This document shows positions 10,852-22,531 of a DNA stretch of 64,000 nucleotides, one piece after another. The stretch comes from Sordaria brevicollis. Taxonomy: Eukaryota; Ascomycota; Sordariomycetes; Sordariales; Sordariaceae. The DNA is taken from assembly GCA_033439795.1 (NCBI GenBank), contig JAUTDP010000009.1, positions 1,922,001 through 1,986,000 on the forward strand. The letters are read 5' to 3'. Position numbers and translations under genes: made by a program. The notes below the pieces were generated by a model. The model worked only from the letters and a program-made list of their open reading frames with translations, was not told where the DNA came from and did no database searches. The number at the start of each line of letters is the position of its first letter. Within the stretch, counting starts at the first letter, position 1.

Positions 10852-13800
10852 ATGGAGATGCCAGTCAGGCCCACGACACTTGCATCGCAGTGTTATCCGC
10901 CTTCGTCGGACTTCATGCTAGATCATCGTCATGTCCTTTCCGCACCAAGGCCACCTCTCCGTGAGTCCACCGGCAATGCTCAGTATAACCATTATCAACA
11001 ACAACATGAAGAGCAGCAACGTCGACAGCAGCAGCAGCAACAACAACAACAACTCGGCGCTTTGGTAAGGTCAACGTTTACACACCACCAGCTCTCCATA
11101 CCAAGTCCACCAGTCATCCCGACTCAGTCTCTCAGTTCCGCATTTGGCTCTCCCGAGTTTCTACGGCATCAGCAACGGCAACAGATGCAGCTCCAGAGAA
11201 GGCAGCGTGGCATCAACCCGATTTACTTGTCACCTCAGTTCCTCAGTTACAGGGAGAAGCAAGCCAAGAAGAGCAAGGAGGAAAAGGCGGACCAGATTTG
11301 GCCGGAAGTTCTTGAAGATGCGTTTCTTGATGGTGAGGATCTTCTCTCTTCTGAAAATAACCTCGGGTTCTTGCAGATCAGATGGCTGATGCAGGTCCTT
11401 TTTCCAGCTCTGTTGCTTATCCCCCAGCAAATGGGGAAGAGGAAGTACACGATGCGCTCACAGCTCTGGGGTCGGAACATGTTGATTCTCGAGTTCCTCT
11501 GGATAGCGTATTGTGCTAGCTTGCCGCCCGGAACCGAGCCGGACCCGAAGATGAGGAGAACGCGGAAACAGGTCTCGAGCCACATCCAAGTGTTGAAGAA
11601 CTTCTTTCTGAATCATCGATGCTGTAAGTTTGAATTTCGTCAGAATGCTCTCCCGTTCAGCCCCATTACACTCACACACACACACACACACATACCCTTG
11701 TCACGTTGCCCAAGCAAACATTTCTTTTTCCGGCCCTGTCAGGACTCTTTCTCCCCCCCCCCCCCCCCCCCCCCCCCCGTGCTTGCTCTCCTTGTGCAGA
11801 TTCTGTATATCCTGTGGCGCACACACAAGCTAACCAACGGGAACCCCTTGTCCGCCCTCCCTGCGCAATAGTCCACTTCTTCTTCCCTCGACAAGAGAAT
11901 AAAGAGGAGAAGAACAGACAGCGCAAGGCGTGCAAGAAGAAGCCCTTGTCGGCCTCGGAGCTCAAGGAAATCGAGTCTTTCAAGAAAAACCCGGTGCTGA
12001 TTGCCTTGGCGGAGGGTCGTCTTCCCGACGAGCGGCCCAATTACGAGTACTTTGCCCAGATCCTTGCGCTCAATGATCAGATTTGCATCCGGCCCAAGCG
12101 ATGCTGGATCTTCGTGTCACACCCCAACGTCACCGTCCGCGGTGACGGCGCCGGATACCTTCCCACCACGGGCGACAGGCTGGACAAGAGCGAATACCCT
12201 CACCTGGAACGGAACCTCGAAAAGGAGAAGTGGCCCAAGGAAGAGCAGCAGATCTTCAAAGGCTCGCTTCTGCACGAGTTCACAAAGGAAATTCGGCAGG
12301 TGGAGTCCAGCACTGTCCGGGAAGTCAGCAGGGGGTGGGAGACCTCGTTTCCCGAACTCCATGAGCGGCTCGAAACCATCATCGCGGCCGACAGTCGCTG
12401 TGACTACCTGCACATGAACGTCGCCTTGGAGCTCAAAGAGAAGCGAGGGTTTCCCAATCAGTCAGACTTCAACTCGTGGATCGAGGTCAACATCGAACAG
12501 CAACACTTGCTCACCCACCGATGGAAGGTCGAGACCAAGCTCGTCCGCCCGGCCGAGTTGAGCTTCGTGAGCGAAAACTCGCCGCCGCAGACATACTATG
12601 AGACGGAAGCCGAGATTGCCATCCAGTACCAGCACATTGCCGGGTGCGACCGGGCCCGGAACAGCGAACATGACCATCACTGTAACTGCATCTCGGCACA
12701 ACGGCCCCGTGACTGGGTGATGGTCCCGTTTCCCGCGGACGCATGGGCACGCACGCTCACTAACGCCGCCGAGTATCCCGCTCACCCGTTCACCAAGGGT
12801 ACCAAGAGAATGGCGGCGGCGGCGGCGGCGGCAGCAGCTTCTCTGAAACGAGAGGACGACTCATCCGATGATGACGGAGACGACACCGAAAGCACCAGCA
12901 CCCGATCCAGTATCATCCGAGGCGAAGGGGAGCAACCTACGCAAATGGAACTAGTCCCCCAAATCGCCATGCTCCAAGAGATCTGGTCTTGTCCACCCGA
13001 GTCGTCTTCTCCTCTTGAACAACATCAACATGATGGCACCCATCGTCAACAACAATGGACCCGCCGCGCCGTCATCCTCTGGACGTTCGAAACCATCCAC
13101 AGTCTCGACCGCGACGGCAAGCTGATCACCGCCCAAACCGGCAAAACAAGCTGGCGCTTCCTGACCGTTCTTGACCCGACCAGTCCTTACCACAAGCAAA
13201 AGGCGCTATTGAGCAGTTCCGACGCTGCGGCTGCCGGTCAGGTTATCACACCGAACCGCCACGCCGCTAATGGTAGGGCTGGACTCAGTATCAACCCCCA
13301 TTTTCCTGGCGGCGGTGGCATGGGAGCTGCTGCTACTGCTGCGACAGACGCGTTCATCCCGTCGCCCATTTCGTCATCTATGGGAACCACGCCCGCTGGC
13401 ATGGGAGGAGGTGTCATGACCCCTGCCTCTGGGTACCACCATCACCTCCAGAATGCCGCTGCTGTTGGGTTGAACAGTGACTTGTACAATCCCTCTGCCG
13501 CTGCGACTTCTACCTCCTGGGCTGATAACAGGGGTTCTTTCTCCTCCGTAGGGTCTGGGGCCACACACTTGAGTTCTGCTGCGGCGACAGGGTACAACGA
13601 TGCACATTTTCAGATGATGCTCGAGCAGAGCATGAGAGCCGGAGGTGGAGGAAGCTCAGGTGGCCAGCAGAGATTGGGAAGCAGTGCTATCAGCGTCCAC
13701 TCCGGTTTGGAAACGCCTCCGCCTAGTGCAACGATGAGTAACGGTAACTCGTTTAACGCTCAAAACTTTGATGGTAGTCATCAACATCCGGCTGCTCACC

Positions 13801-14708
13801 ACCACACTGGTCTTTCCCACCATGCTCACTCTGCTGGCCATCATCATGCTCATACCGCTCATCACCCACCGCAGCCTTCACTGAGCGACCTCGCTGCCGT
13901 TACAGATCCGTTCTTAACCGCAGCCGCAGCTTACGGCGCCGCGTCTTCCACCAACACGGCGCCGTCGACATGGTCTGCTGCTACTGCTGCTACTGGTGGT
14001 AGTGGATTAGATCCAACATGGCCAGCGACTGCCTCAACGGATTACGGGACTGTTACTGCTAGCATGGGAGCAAGAACATCTCATTTACATCCTCAAACTG
14101 CTGCTGTCACCCATCACGGTAGCAATCCCGTTTCAAGAGCCGGGTCTGTTGATGGGCGTTATGGTCATCAGTATCATCAACAGCAACACCAACCTTCTCA
14201 TCACCAACAGCAGCAACAATGGCAAGGTAGTCACACCGTTGGACCTGCCGGGCTTGTAGATGACCACGAAGATCTCTGGACACCAGCTACTTCCACCGGT
14301 CCGGAAGTTCACTGGCCTGGTGTGAGCGTTGATGAGCAATCACAGTCCCAATCGCATTCTCAACCCCAACAGTCGCAACAGAACCAGTATGCCCGCCATC
14401 ACTCCCAGGATCAATACCACCAGTCACAATCCAGTCACCACCACCACCAACCTCCTCATCGATCCCCAGAAGAACACCTTTCGCAAGAATGGGACGAAAT
14501 GGTAGCTAGCGTCAATGGCTCACAATCACAAGCATTGGAAGAAGTGCATCTGGGAGATAACTATCAGCCCCAGGCACTCATGGCACCAGCACCAAGAGGG
14601 GTGAAGCGTACAAGGTCGGTTGCTGATTTAGGGGCTACTGATGACGAAGATGATGAGCACAATGATGGGGGAGTACGTGATAATAATGATGGGGATTATG
14701 AGGAGTGA
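10852..14708 (+). CDS. abaA: TEA/ATTS-domain transcription factor, AbaA type
   Basis: Three exons: 10852-11332, 11408-11623 and 11872-14708 (1177 aa if spliced this way). A Gln-rich stretch (about 50-70) precedes the TEA/ATTS DNA-binding domain at about 145-232, with IWPEVLEDAFLDALLLIP, MGKRKYTMRSQLWGRNMLI and the near-invariant recognition motif RTRKQVSSHIQVLKNF. Intron 1 (75 nt) splits the domain at FLD|ALLLIP. The middle part (from KKPLSASELKEIESF onward) resembles the conserved post-TEA region of AbaA proteins. The C-terminal 600 residues are low complexity: a poly-Ala run (12811-12840), Gly/Ala, His-rich (about 13790-13870) and Gln/His-rich (14170-14460). In Aspergillus AbaA drives conidiophore phialide development, binding CATTCY sites. 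Neurospora-type fungi lack the full BrlA cascade, so the role here is uncertain. The protein is longer than Aspergillus AbaA because of the tail. Confidence 0.88.
11673..11692. repeat. (CA)10 microsatellite in intron 2 of the abaA-type gene
   Basis: Ten uninterrupted CA units lie about 50 nt after the intron 2 donor of the TEA-domain gene. They are probably length-polymorphic. Confidence 0.9.
11753..11778. repeat. Poly-C run of 26 in intron 2 of the abaA-type gene
   Basis: An uninterrupted run of 26 cytosines sits in the same intron, 94 nt before the predicted acceptor at 11871. Such a long homopolymer is prone to sequencing and replication slippage, but because it is intronic it would not shift the coding frame. 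Confidence 0.9.
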
Positions 14709-17700
14709 GTTCTAGGAATCAACGGAACCTTGTTCATTTGAAAGGGCGTATATGGGTATGGAGAAGCGGAAAAGGTATATTGGACGTGGGAGTTGCAAGG
14801 AGTTTTTGTTCCTTTGCTAACAGTTTGGCCATGAATCGATGAACAGAACAGATGGCTTGGGAAGGTCAGCAAGGCATGCTTGTTATCAGATGGGTGTTGG
14901 TGATGAGGCGTCTGTTCACAGCATATTTGGATCTTGGTTTTGTCTTTCCTTTTTCTCCCTCACTGAGATCTCGTTGGGGGCCATGACGCATATTCATAAG
15001 GCGCAACTGCAAATTTTTCATTTGTGATATTTTGAGTGTTCATTTTTTCTTGGTCTCAGTCAATGGTTTTGGGTTACCGGTATAAAAGAGGATAGTGAAG
15101 ATATGATCAACGTATAGGAACAAGTTGAGATAGCTCAAGCTCAAGCTCTGAATAGTTCAAGTTTAACGAAGCAAGTACTTGTGCATCATCGTGTAGCTCG
15201 TCGTCCAACTGTGACGCGCAGAAGCTTGCTTCAGTAATTGGTGAGTTTTGCAAGATAGCTGGTGTGACTGACACTGTATCTGTCAGAAAAACGAGATATT
15301 CTGAATCGCGCTATGCCCATTTTTTGGGGATGAGTAGGTCAACCCTCTAATGCCGTCCTCGTCATGGCCCGGCGACGATTGTGATATTGTTTTCTTCGTA
15401 GTTGACGATACCTTTCACATCAATAACTCATCACATTCAGAGTAAAAAGAGAAAAGTATCAAACCCCTCTCATTCAAATCACAAGTGGTTGTCAAACAAC
15501 CCCTGTCACTCAATCAGGGTGTGTGTTTCCCATCTCAACCGTAACATTCAAGGGTGTGGGTAGATGGAGGGGCGCAAACAAACAAACAAACACACACGGG
15601 ACGGACCTCTTGTCCCATGATTTTATCCACTGATGTGCAAGTTCTGGACCTGTCACCAAACGATCTGGAGGGTTCGATACGGGGTAGCTAAGTGGACATG
15701 AAACGAAACAAACACACAATCACACATACACATCCACGAAAGAAGACGAGATCGGTGTTCGGATATGACCGTTTGGCGGGGTACCCGTACGTGGTGGTGC
15801 GCTACCCGTCATCTCATCTGTGAAGCCTTCACAGTAAGAGTTTGGCTGAAGTGAGATGAGTCCGCACGAGGGTATCTGCGCAATGAGGTATAATAAGACT
15901 CTTTGGGCTGCATCACTCGATGCGAGTGATACGATTGTTGTGCGTGTGTGCGATTGATTGATGATGGGAAGATTTGACTGACCGCAACAAGTGAGGTAAG
16001 GGAGGGAGTAATATAACTGAGAAGATGCTTCGTATTCTGGGCCTGGCCTGCTTTCTTAGGTTGCTAGAGAAAATCGGATGAGATTTGCCGTTGACCACGG
16101 AAACTTTGGTGACCGGGACTCTCTGTTTACTTCTCGGAACACTTGTTGAGCAATCGCCCGTGGACCCGACGAGACCCAGATACTGAAACAAACGTCCCCT
16201 CACAGGGGCACGTGAGGAGCCGCCGGCGGATAGAAGTGCGAAAGGTGAGGATGAGGTGACAGTTCGCCCAGCAATAGGGTATGAAAGGATATGGAGAATG
16301 GCGAGAAGTTGGCATTGAGTAGGAGGCGAATGGGGGGCAATAAGTACAAGACAGAGAAGTAAGAGGGTAAAGTGTGTGTCTGTGGGTAATTGCTACCTCT
16401 GGCGGATGGGATTTCTCTTTGTGGTATTCCGACGATGATCAACGACGGCGCTTGTAGATTTATGCGGCGCATATAGGAGCAGGGCTGCAGGGGTGTTGCC
16501 GTAAATGGGGGCCGATGACAAGACCAGGTTCCCCCATCCAGCGCTTAGTGTCCGCCATAGGGCAGCCGGACCTTGAATGTCTCGCTCGGGAATGGGAATT
16601 TGGCGTGTCTCGAGAAACGCCATCCATCTCCATCGACGTGAGGCAGAGGGGAAATTTTGGTTATTGTTTGAGAAAAAAAAAATGATACGTACCTCTTGAT
16701 ATCAAATTGCTGGAAGCGCGGGCGGCTAGGCGGCTACGTTGACCAACGAGGTGCCGCGGATGACAGCGCATTGATCGGGCTCCTTGGACCTTGAAACAAA
16801 AGCGTCGTTTCCATGGTCGCGTTCGCTGCGAGTCAACAGGTTTCTGCAAGAGAGAGAAAGCCGCCGGAGAATGAGAGAAGAAACGAATTAGACTATGCCC
16901 AGGGCTTCCAGGAGTATATCTGACGGCGTGGAAGCCATCAATTCTGTCTCGCATGTTGCTGAGTGTAACGACTTGGCATTTGTTGTCTCTGTCTGGGCAA
17001 GGTCCATTCGACAGAAGAAAAAGAACAAGAATTCCATCTTTTCATTCGGCTAGTAGGAATAGAGAATTTTAATATTCATATTTTTCGGGGCAAGCCACGC
17101 GGACGTGGCGGGGAACAGGAGCAATGGATGGATAGGTGGGGCATATGGGGCTCCAACCTTGTTCGACAGCGCTTGACGCCGCCCCACTCAAAAAGCTTGG
17201 CTCTGCGGATGTCGGCCATGATGGACAAGCGACGACCAACCAAACCGGCAGCGTGCCTGGATTGTCAGAACAGACTAGCGCGTCTCCACACCAAACGGTT
17301 CGTTGACGATGATCGGGAAACAACGACATGGCAGATGGGCTCCAACTTGTAACAGCTTGGGCAGTTGCACCATCTTTGATCCAATTTCCATCCATTCATC
17401 TGTTTTTTCTCACATTGAGCCAACGTCGCATCCATCGACCATCATGATCCAGTGAGTCGGTCCAGCCCACCCAGGAGCCACGAGCCAGGAGCTACCTTCC
17501 TGGGGCTCGTGGGCTCCGTTCCTTCTTTTTCTTCGTTTTCAATGCGCCAGGGCAGCCGCCAGTGGGCAGGTAATGAATGGACTCTTGATACGGGGGAGGA
17601 GCAAGATGGCTCGATGGTATGAACACTTACCTCTACCAACCAGGAAAGAACGGGCATGGCGCTGCTTTCCTGGTACTGACTACTGCATCCGTCCGTCTTT

Positions 17701-18657
17701 CCATTCTTTCGTGACGCACTCCCATGTCCCGCGCGTACACAAGCTCCTGCTCATTTCGGCCCTCGAGGTTTCAAATGTTGCGCATCCCGCCGTGTTACCA
17801 GATATTTGGTGTGTCTGCTTGTGGCATCTAGATCCTGTTAGATCCTTCCCTCTCTTTTGTTCCCTCCAATATAACCAAACCGTTCCTGGGGACGAGCATC
17901 GCACACTCCAGTCCCCGTTACCCAGGTTTGCGTGATACTCTTCTTCCAAGTTGTTCACGGTCAACTCTCGGCTTTCACCAACCGTTTGATCATCCTCCTC
18001 TGGGCCTTTCCTCGACTCCTCACCTCCGTCCTCACCTTCTTAGTCCTCGGCCCCCCTGCATTGGCCCCGTGGGTCAGATCGACGAACCGGCTGGTCCAAC
18101 TTCGAGATATTCACTTCCAACGACAACAATCAATCCTCCTTTGACGACGGCAACGAGTGATCACCAGGCCTTGGGCGACTATCCGCTTGATAACTTTCTC
18201 GACTCGATTCCAAGCAAGTTTCTGCAGCCGCCTTTGCTTGACGCTTCCATCCCGACTTTTTCTTTGACCCACCCGTCACGCTCCTCAGCCGGTGAACAAT
18301 ACCCATTAGCCACTCCGCGCAACTGCCTTCTTCTTTATTGTGTCTCGTCGATAAAAAGTCCCCTCGATTTCACCACAATCTCACAAACCCGTTACAATGA
18401 CCAGTCTGTGGAGAAACACACAACAAGTACAATAGGGGTTACACACACTTTTCCTCCTTTTTTGTACCCCATGCTGGTCATATTTCACGCTGGACGTTGA
18501 ACCTCTTCACACCTCGACTCACTTCTTTACCGACTTCAATAGTTTTTCCCCCTCAGCTCTCACTTTTTCGACATCGCCGTCCCTCTTTCTCCCTCTCGCT
18601 ATTTCGGAAGATCATCACGATATACAACATCACGCCCGTCTCCGAAGACGTTACAAC
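14709..18657. other. Four-kilobase gene-free interval
   Basis: No protein-coding gene is supported. Open frames of 60-190 codons occur but none shows a domain or plausible codon use. Visible items are a TATA-like box near 15079 (ggtataaaagagg), an AAAC-type simple repeat at 15577-15593, an A-run at 16672-16681, and a strongly pyrimidine-rich stretch from about 18540 to 18605 just before the next ATG, which looks like a leader. The right half is probably the long promoter and leader of the secreted-protein gene at 18658. Confidence 0.5.
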
Positions 18658-20331
18658 ATGAAGACATACTCACTAAAAGACACTGGGAGGCTGCTGGCTG
18701 CCGCCCTTCTTGCCATCGCTCCGCTTTCGGAAGCACATTCCTGGCCCGAAGAGGTGAGACGCATCGCACCAAACGGCACCTTGGTCGGCCCAGTGGGGTA
18801 CTCGAGAGGTCTTGGAGATGGGGAAAACCAATATATGCTCATTCACAACCTCGACTCTGCCCTCCTCTACATGCCACAAAGGGCAAAACTCACCAAACAA
18901 AGCTACAAAGACACGCAACCGATGGCTAAAGCTGCTCCGGGAGACTGGGTAGCCATTCAATACAATGAGAATGGTCACGTCTCGCTTTCAGAGTCACCCA
19001 TAATTGACAGGATATCACCCATGAACCGTGGCACCATCTACCTGTATGGAACAAACAATCACAACCTCGAGAAAGTCCGCTTTGCCGATGTCCACCTCAA
19101 GTGGACGGCCGATGGCACCGGCGGCGATAAGAAGGGAAGGCTCTTAGCTACGAGGCACTACGATGACGGGCAATGTCGTGAGCCCGAAGACACTCGTAGC
19201 ACGAAGGATCCGGGCGGTATAAAAGCCTTTCGCCAGGCCAACTTTCCACTTTCGAATGGGGGAAACCGTCTGTTTTGTCAATCTGATATCAAACTCCCAG
19301 ACGATCTCAAAATCGGAGAGGTGTACACGGTAATCTGGGTCTGGGACTGGCCACAGACATTTGAACGAGGTCTGGCCATCTCGCCATATACCTTCGTCGA
19401 AGAAGGCAAGAAAGACCCTTTCGTGAACACACCGGAAATATACACCGGAGTCGTCGATTTCATGATTGTCGACCCTTGCGACGAAAGCCTTGGTGAAGTC
19501 AAGGGTCCTGGATGCAAGGAAGGGGGCAAGACTGACGTGGAGTTTGTGGAAACGGACTTTCTTAAAGCTGCTATCAGAGCGCAGATGGCGAATCTTTTCA
19601 TGGTTAAAGTCCCCGAGAAAGGCAAGGCCGCAAAAGCTGGCGTTGACTACCACGAAGAGGATATCCCAATGGCCGGTTTGATTGGAATGAAGGAGAGGCC
19701 TCCGAATCCCATTCCGCAAGACATTCAGTCTAGGAACATGGGCCGACAAAAAAACATGGTCGTGCACATAGGAAACGACGCCAACAATTCCCCCGCAAGC
19801 CAAACTGCATCTGCTTCCACCGGTGGTGGCTCTGCCAGCGCCTCAACGTCCACGGCTCCCGTATCGAAGAGTTCCTCAGCAACTCAACCCGGAAGCCCTC
19901 CCTTCGGCGGGGTTTTTGTTACAGTCACTTCTTCGACCGCTCTCGCTCCGGCAGCTTCGTCTGCGCCTGTGTCGTCTGCATCTCAAGCATCGACATCTGT
20001 CCCTACTTCGACATCAGCCACCGTATCTCAGGGTTCCACCGCATCCGCACCGGCTGGCACGGACAACCCGAGTAGACCGAATGGCCACAATGTCGACACC
20101 GACCAGACCAAAACCGTGTGGATAACAGAAACCACTCAAATGCCCGTGGCTACCATCTTCGTCACCGCAATCACAACTGAAGTCGATACCATGACCGTCA
20201 CCGCGACTACAACTGCGGTTGATACCATGACTACGACCGTCGCCGTTTCCAATACCGCACTCAACGAGACTGGGAGCGCCCCCAAGTTCCGTCGCGGCAA
20301 GGGCCAATGGGGCTTTGTCAACAGGAACTGA
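18658..20331 (+). CDS. Secreted protein with mature N-terminal His (LPMO-like)
   Basis: An intronless 557-aa frame. Residues 1-26 form a signal peptide (LLAAALLAIAPLSEA); predicted cleavage after Ala26 leaves His27 as the first residue (HSWPEEVRRIAPNGT). The globular part (about 27-370) contains recurring motifs of a fungal secreted family, such as GPVGYSRG, YNENGHVSLS, VYTVIWVWDWP and several Cys. Residues about 380-490 are a Ser/Thr/Ala-rich linker likely to be O-glycosylated, and the C-terminus has Thr/Val repeats (TEVDTMTVTATTTAVDTMTT). No GPI signal or transmembrane tail is seen. An N-terminal His after cleavage is required for the copper histidine brace of lytic polysaccharide monooxygenases, but the second His ligand cannot be assigned by eye, so enzyme activity is only a hypothesis. 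It could equally be a non-catalytic cell-wall protein. Confidence 0.75.
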   Translation: MKTYSLKDTGRLLAAALLAIAPLSEAHSWPEEVRRIAPNGTLVGPVGYSRGLGDGENQYMLIHNLDSALLYMPQRAKLTKQSYKDTQPMAKAAPGDWVAIQYNENGHVSLSESPIIDRISPMNRGTIYLYGTNNHNLEKVRFADVHLKWTADGTGGDKKGRLLATRHYDDGQCREPEDTRSTKDPGGIKAFRQANFPLSNGGNRLFCQSDIKLPDDLKIGEVYTVIWVWDWPQTFERGLAISPYTFVEEGKKDPFVNTPEIYTGVVDFMIVDPCDESLGEVKGPGCKEGGKTDVEFVETDFLKAAIRAQMANLFMVKVPEKGKAAKAGVDYHEEDIPMAGLIGMKERPPNPIPQDIQSRNMGRQKNMVVHIGNDANNSPASQTASASTGGGSASASTSTAPVSKSSSATQPGSPPFGGVFVTVTSSTALAPAASSAPVSSASQASTSVPTSTSATVSQGSTASAPAGTDNPSRPNGHNVDTDQTKTVWITETTQMPVATIFVTAITTEVDTMTVTATTTAVDTMTTTVAVSNTALNETGSAPKFRRGKGQWGFVNRN

Positions 20332-21259
20332 AGTTCCCTTGTCACACACACACAAGCTACGACAATGGCCAATGTCTCTTGCCGTCAACGGGAAATTCGC
20401 GGCCCGCCTTTGTAGAACCGCTTTGTGGACAATGAACTTGCCGGGCCTTTTCTTTTCTTCCCCCTTTTTCCTCTCGATATCTCTGCGCATTTTTGACTAC
20501 GGCTCTGTTGGACACAAGGACATTGTTCACGCAGGATACAAGCAAGTCTTTCTTTACTACTCCTACAGTCGTTCTTTGACACACACTCTCTCTTCATTCT
20601 CTTTTTGACGACAACATTCATAAATTCTGGCGTTTTCGGTTTCAGACAGGATACTTTTCATGGAGGATGGTTGGACGGGATGGGTGGGTGGCATTACTGC
20701 ATTATTGGTTTTGGTTTGGTTTGGCTGGCCTGGGTATGATGAGACAAAAGAATTAAAGAAGAGCTGGGAAAAGGGGGGCAACCTCTTATGCATTGATACG
20801 TTAAGCATCATATGACAAGGACTTCGCATCTAACGAGGAGGATTTTGCATTGGATGATGGGTGATGACATGGATAAGACTTAGGAAACCAGGAGGAAAGA
20901 AAACAGAAAGGATCTTGCGGGTTCGGGATTTTTTGCGCTTTCTTTCTTCTTTCTCATCTAGGCCAGGCCAGGCCAGGCCAGTTCACTTCACTTCTTTTCT
21001 TTCTCTCTTGTTCGTTTTGAGATACCACTTAACCAAAAATCTTGTTTTCCGTTTCATGTCTCTCGTTAGCTTGACATCTTGATTGATTTCTTGTCTGTGA
21101 CAGGAATCATTGATCAAAAGTTAAGGTAGTATACGCGCCTTCTTGATAGGAAAAGCAAAAATACGTTGTTCAGATCTCTAGCGTCAAAAAATAGGGTGAT
21201 ATACACTGTGATATTGATGTACAGCACTTTATCCCAATAACTCTCAAGTACCCATCGCT
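20332..21259. other. Convergent spacer, secreted-protein gene and cyclophilin
   Basis: This holds trailers of two converging genes. A perfect (GGCCA)4 tandem repeat lies at 20961-20980, followed by TTCAC repeats and CT-rich DNA. No gene is supported. Confidence 0.5.
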
Positions 21260-22531
21260 TTACATCTCACCACACTGCGCAATCACCACATCCAAGTTCG
21301 GCACGTCCTTGCCGCGGTATCCAGTCTTGGTGTTCTCCATCTTCTTGACCACGTCCATGCCGTCCACGACTTTACCAAACACGACATGCTTGCCGTCCAA
21401 GAAGGGGGTGGGGACGGTGGTGATGAAGAATTGCGAGCCGTTGGTGTTTGGGCCGGCGTTCTATTCGTCTTGGTCAGTAGTCACTCAGTAGGGTAGGTAG
21501 GTTGGCAGAAGATTTGTAAAGGAAGGGACTGTGAAGGAGTGAAGAGGATCGAAAAAGGGGATGGGGTGGGTGAAGGGAGGGTAGAAAGAGGGAGGGGGTG
21601 GGAAGGGGGAGACAAAAGGAAGACTCACAGCCATAGAAAGCAATCCAGGCGTATCATGCTTCAACAAGAAATTCTCGTCCGCAAAGCTCTTGGTTCCGTA
21701 AATGCAGGTCGAACCCGTACCGTCGCCGTTCAAGAAGTCGCCGCCTTGGCACATGAAGTTGGGGATCTTGTCGTCTGTTAGCCTCCACTTCATCACCACC
21801 ACAAAACATATAAAAAGGGTTGAAAAAACGGGATTTAAAAAGGAAGGAGAAGGATTGAGGATATGGGAGAGGCAAGACTCACGATGCGGTGGAACTTGCT
21901 CCCCTTATACCCCTGCGGCCTTCCCATGTTGTTCTTGCTCTCGCCCGTGCAGAACTGGCGGAAGTTCTCGGCCGTCTTGGGCACCACGTCCTTGAAGAGC
22001 TCAAAGGTGATGCGGCCAAGGGGCTCGCCGCCGAGGGTGATGTCGAAGAAGACGCTGTTTTTGGTTTTTGTTAGTGGTCAGACAACTTTTCTTTTCTTGT
22101 GTATCTTTGTAACAGAAGTAAAAAGGGAAAAGGTGATGGAGGCTCATGTTGATCCAATAGTGCTAGTTAAGGTATGGATCCAGGTGTAGTGTAAAGCTCG
22201 AGCCGATCGGATGGGCAGGTGCCAGTTAGGTAGGTTGAAGCTGTCTGGATGTGGAAATGAAAAGATTTAAATGGGAGTTGACGATGATAATGGGAAAAGA
22301 AAATAAGTTGAACCACAATGAGGTTCGGTGAAAGGGTACGCCGAGTAGTGTCAGGGTCATTGGGATTTGATCGCGGGCCATGAGGGCGGGAATACCTATG
22401 AAGGTGCTGACGTTCATGAGAAGTGTAGAGGAGGTACATCGGTACATGATACAGTAACATGTACTAACGAACCAGACAATAGCTGGGACTTACAGCGGGT
22501 TGCCAGAGGCAGGGAGGACGGTGGGAGCCAT
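21260..22531 (-). CDS. cyp-3: Cyclophilin PPIH type (peptidyl-prolyl cis-trans isomerase H)
   Basis: Four exons on the minus strand: 22531-22494, 22054-21883, 21766-21629 and 21460-21260 (182 aa plus TAA). The protein runs [20 protein letters not shown], then [38 protein letters not shown], the GDGTG loop, [25 protein letters not shown], and ends VVIAQCGEM. The NP-x-VFFD start and QCGEM end match the PPIH/USA-CyP class, which joins the U4/U6-U5 tri-snRNP through Prp4/Prp3. Catalytic Arg (FHRI) and the QGGDF segment are present; the usual active-site Trp before LDGKHVVFG is Phe here. The acceptor of intron 2 is AAG, not the nearer CAG, forced by frame and branch-site spacing. Intron 1 is long (439 nt) and holds no other exon that I can support. 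Isomerase function is by family. Confidence 0.93.

Noticed and set aside
15671..15680. GGTTCGATAC and similar B-box-like words (also 29514-29520)
   Set aside because: No matching A box or T-stem at tRNA distance.
17928..18500. 190-codon plus-strand frame upstream of the secreted-protein gene
   Set aside because: Ser/Pro/Thr-rich with no domain; more likely the C/T-rich leader or promoter of the next gene.
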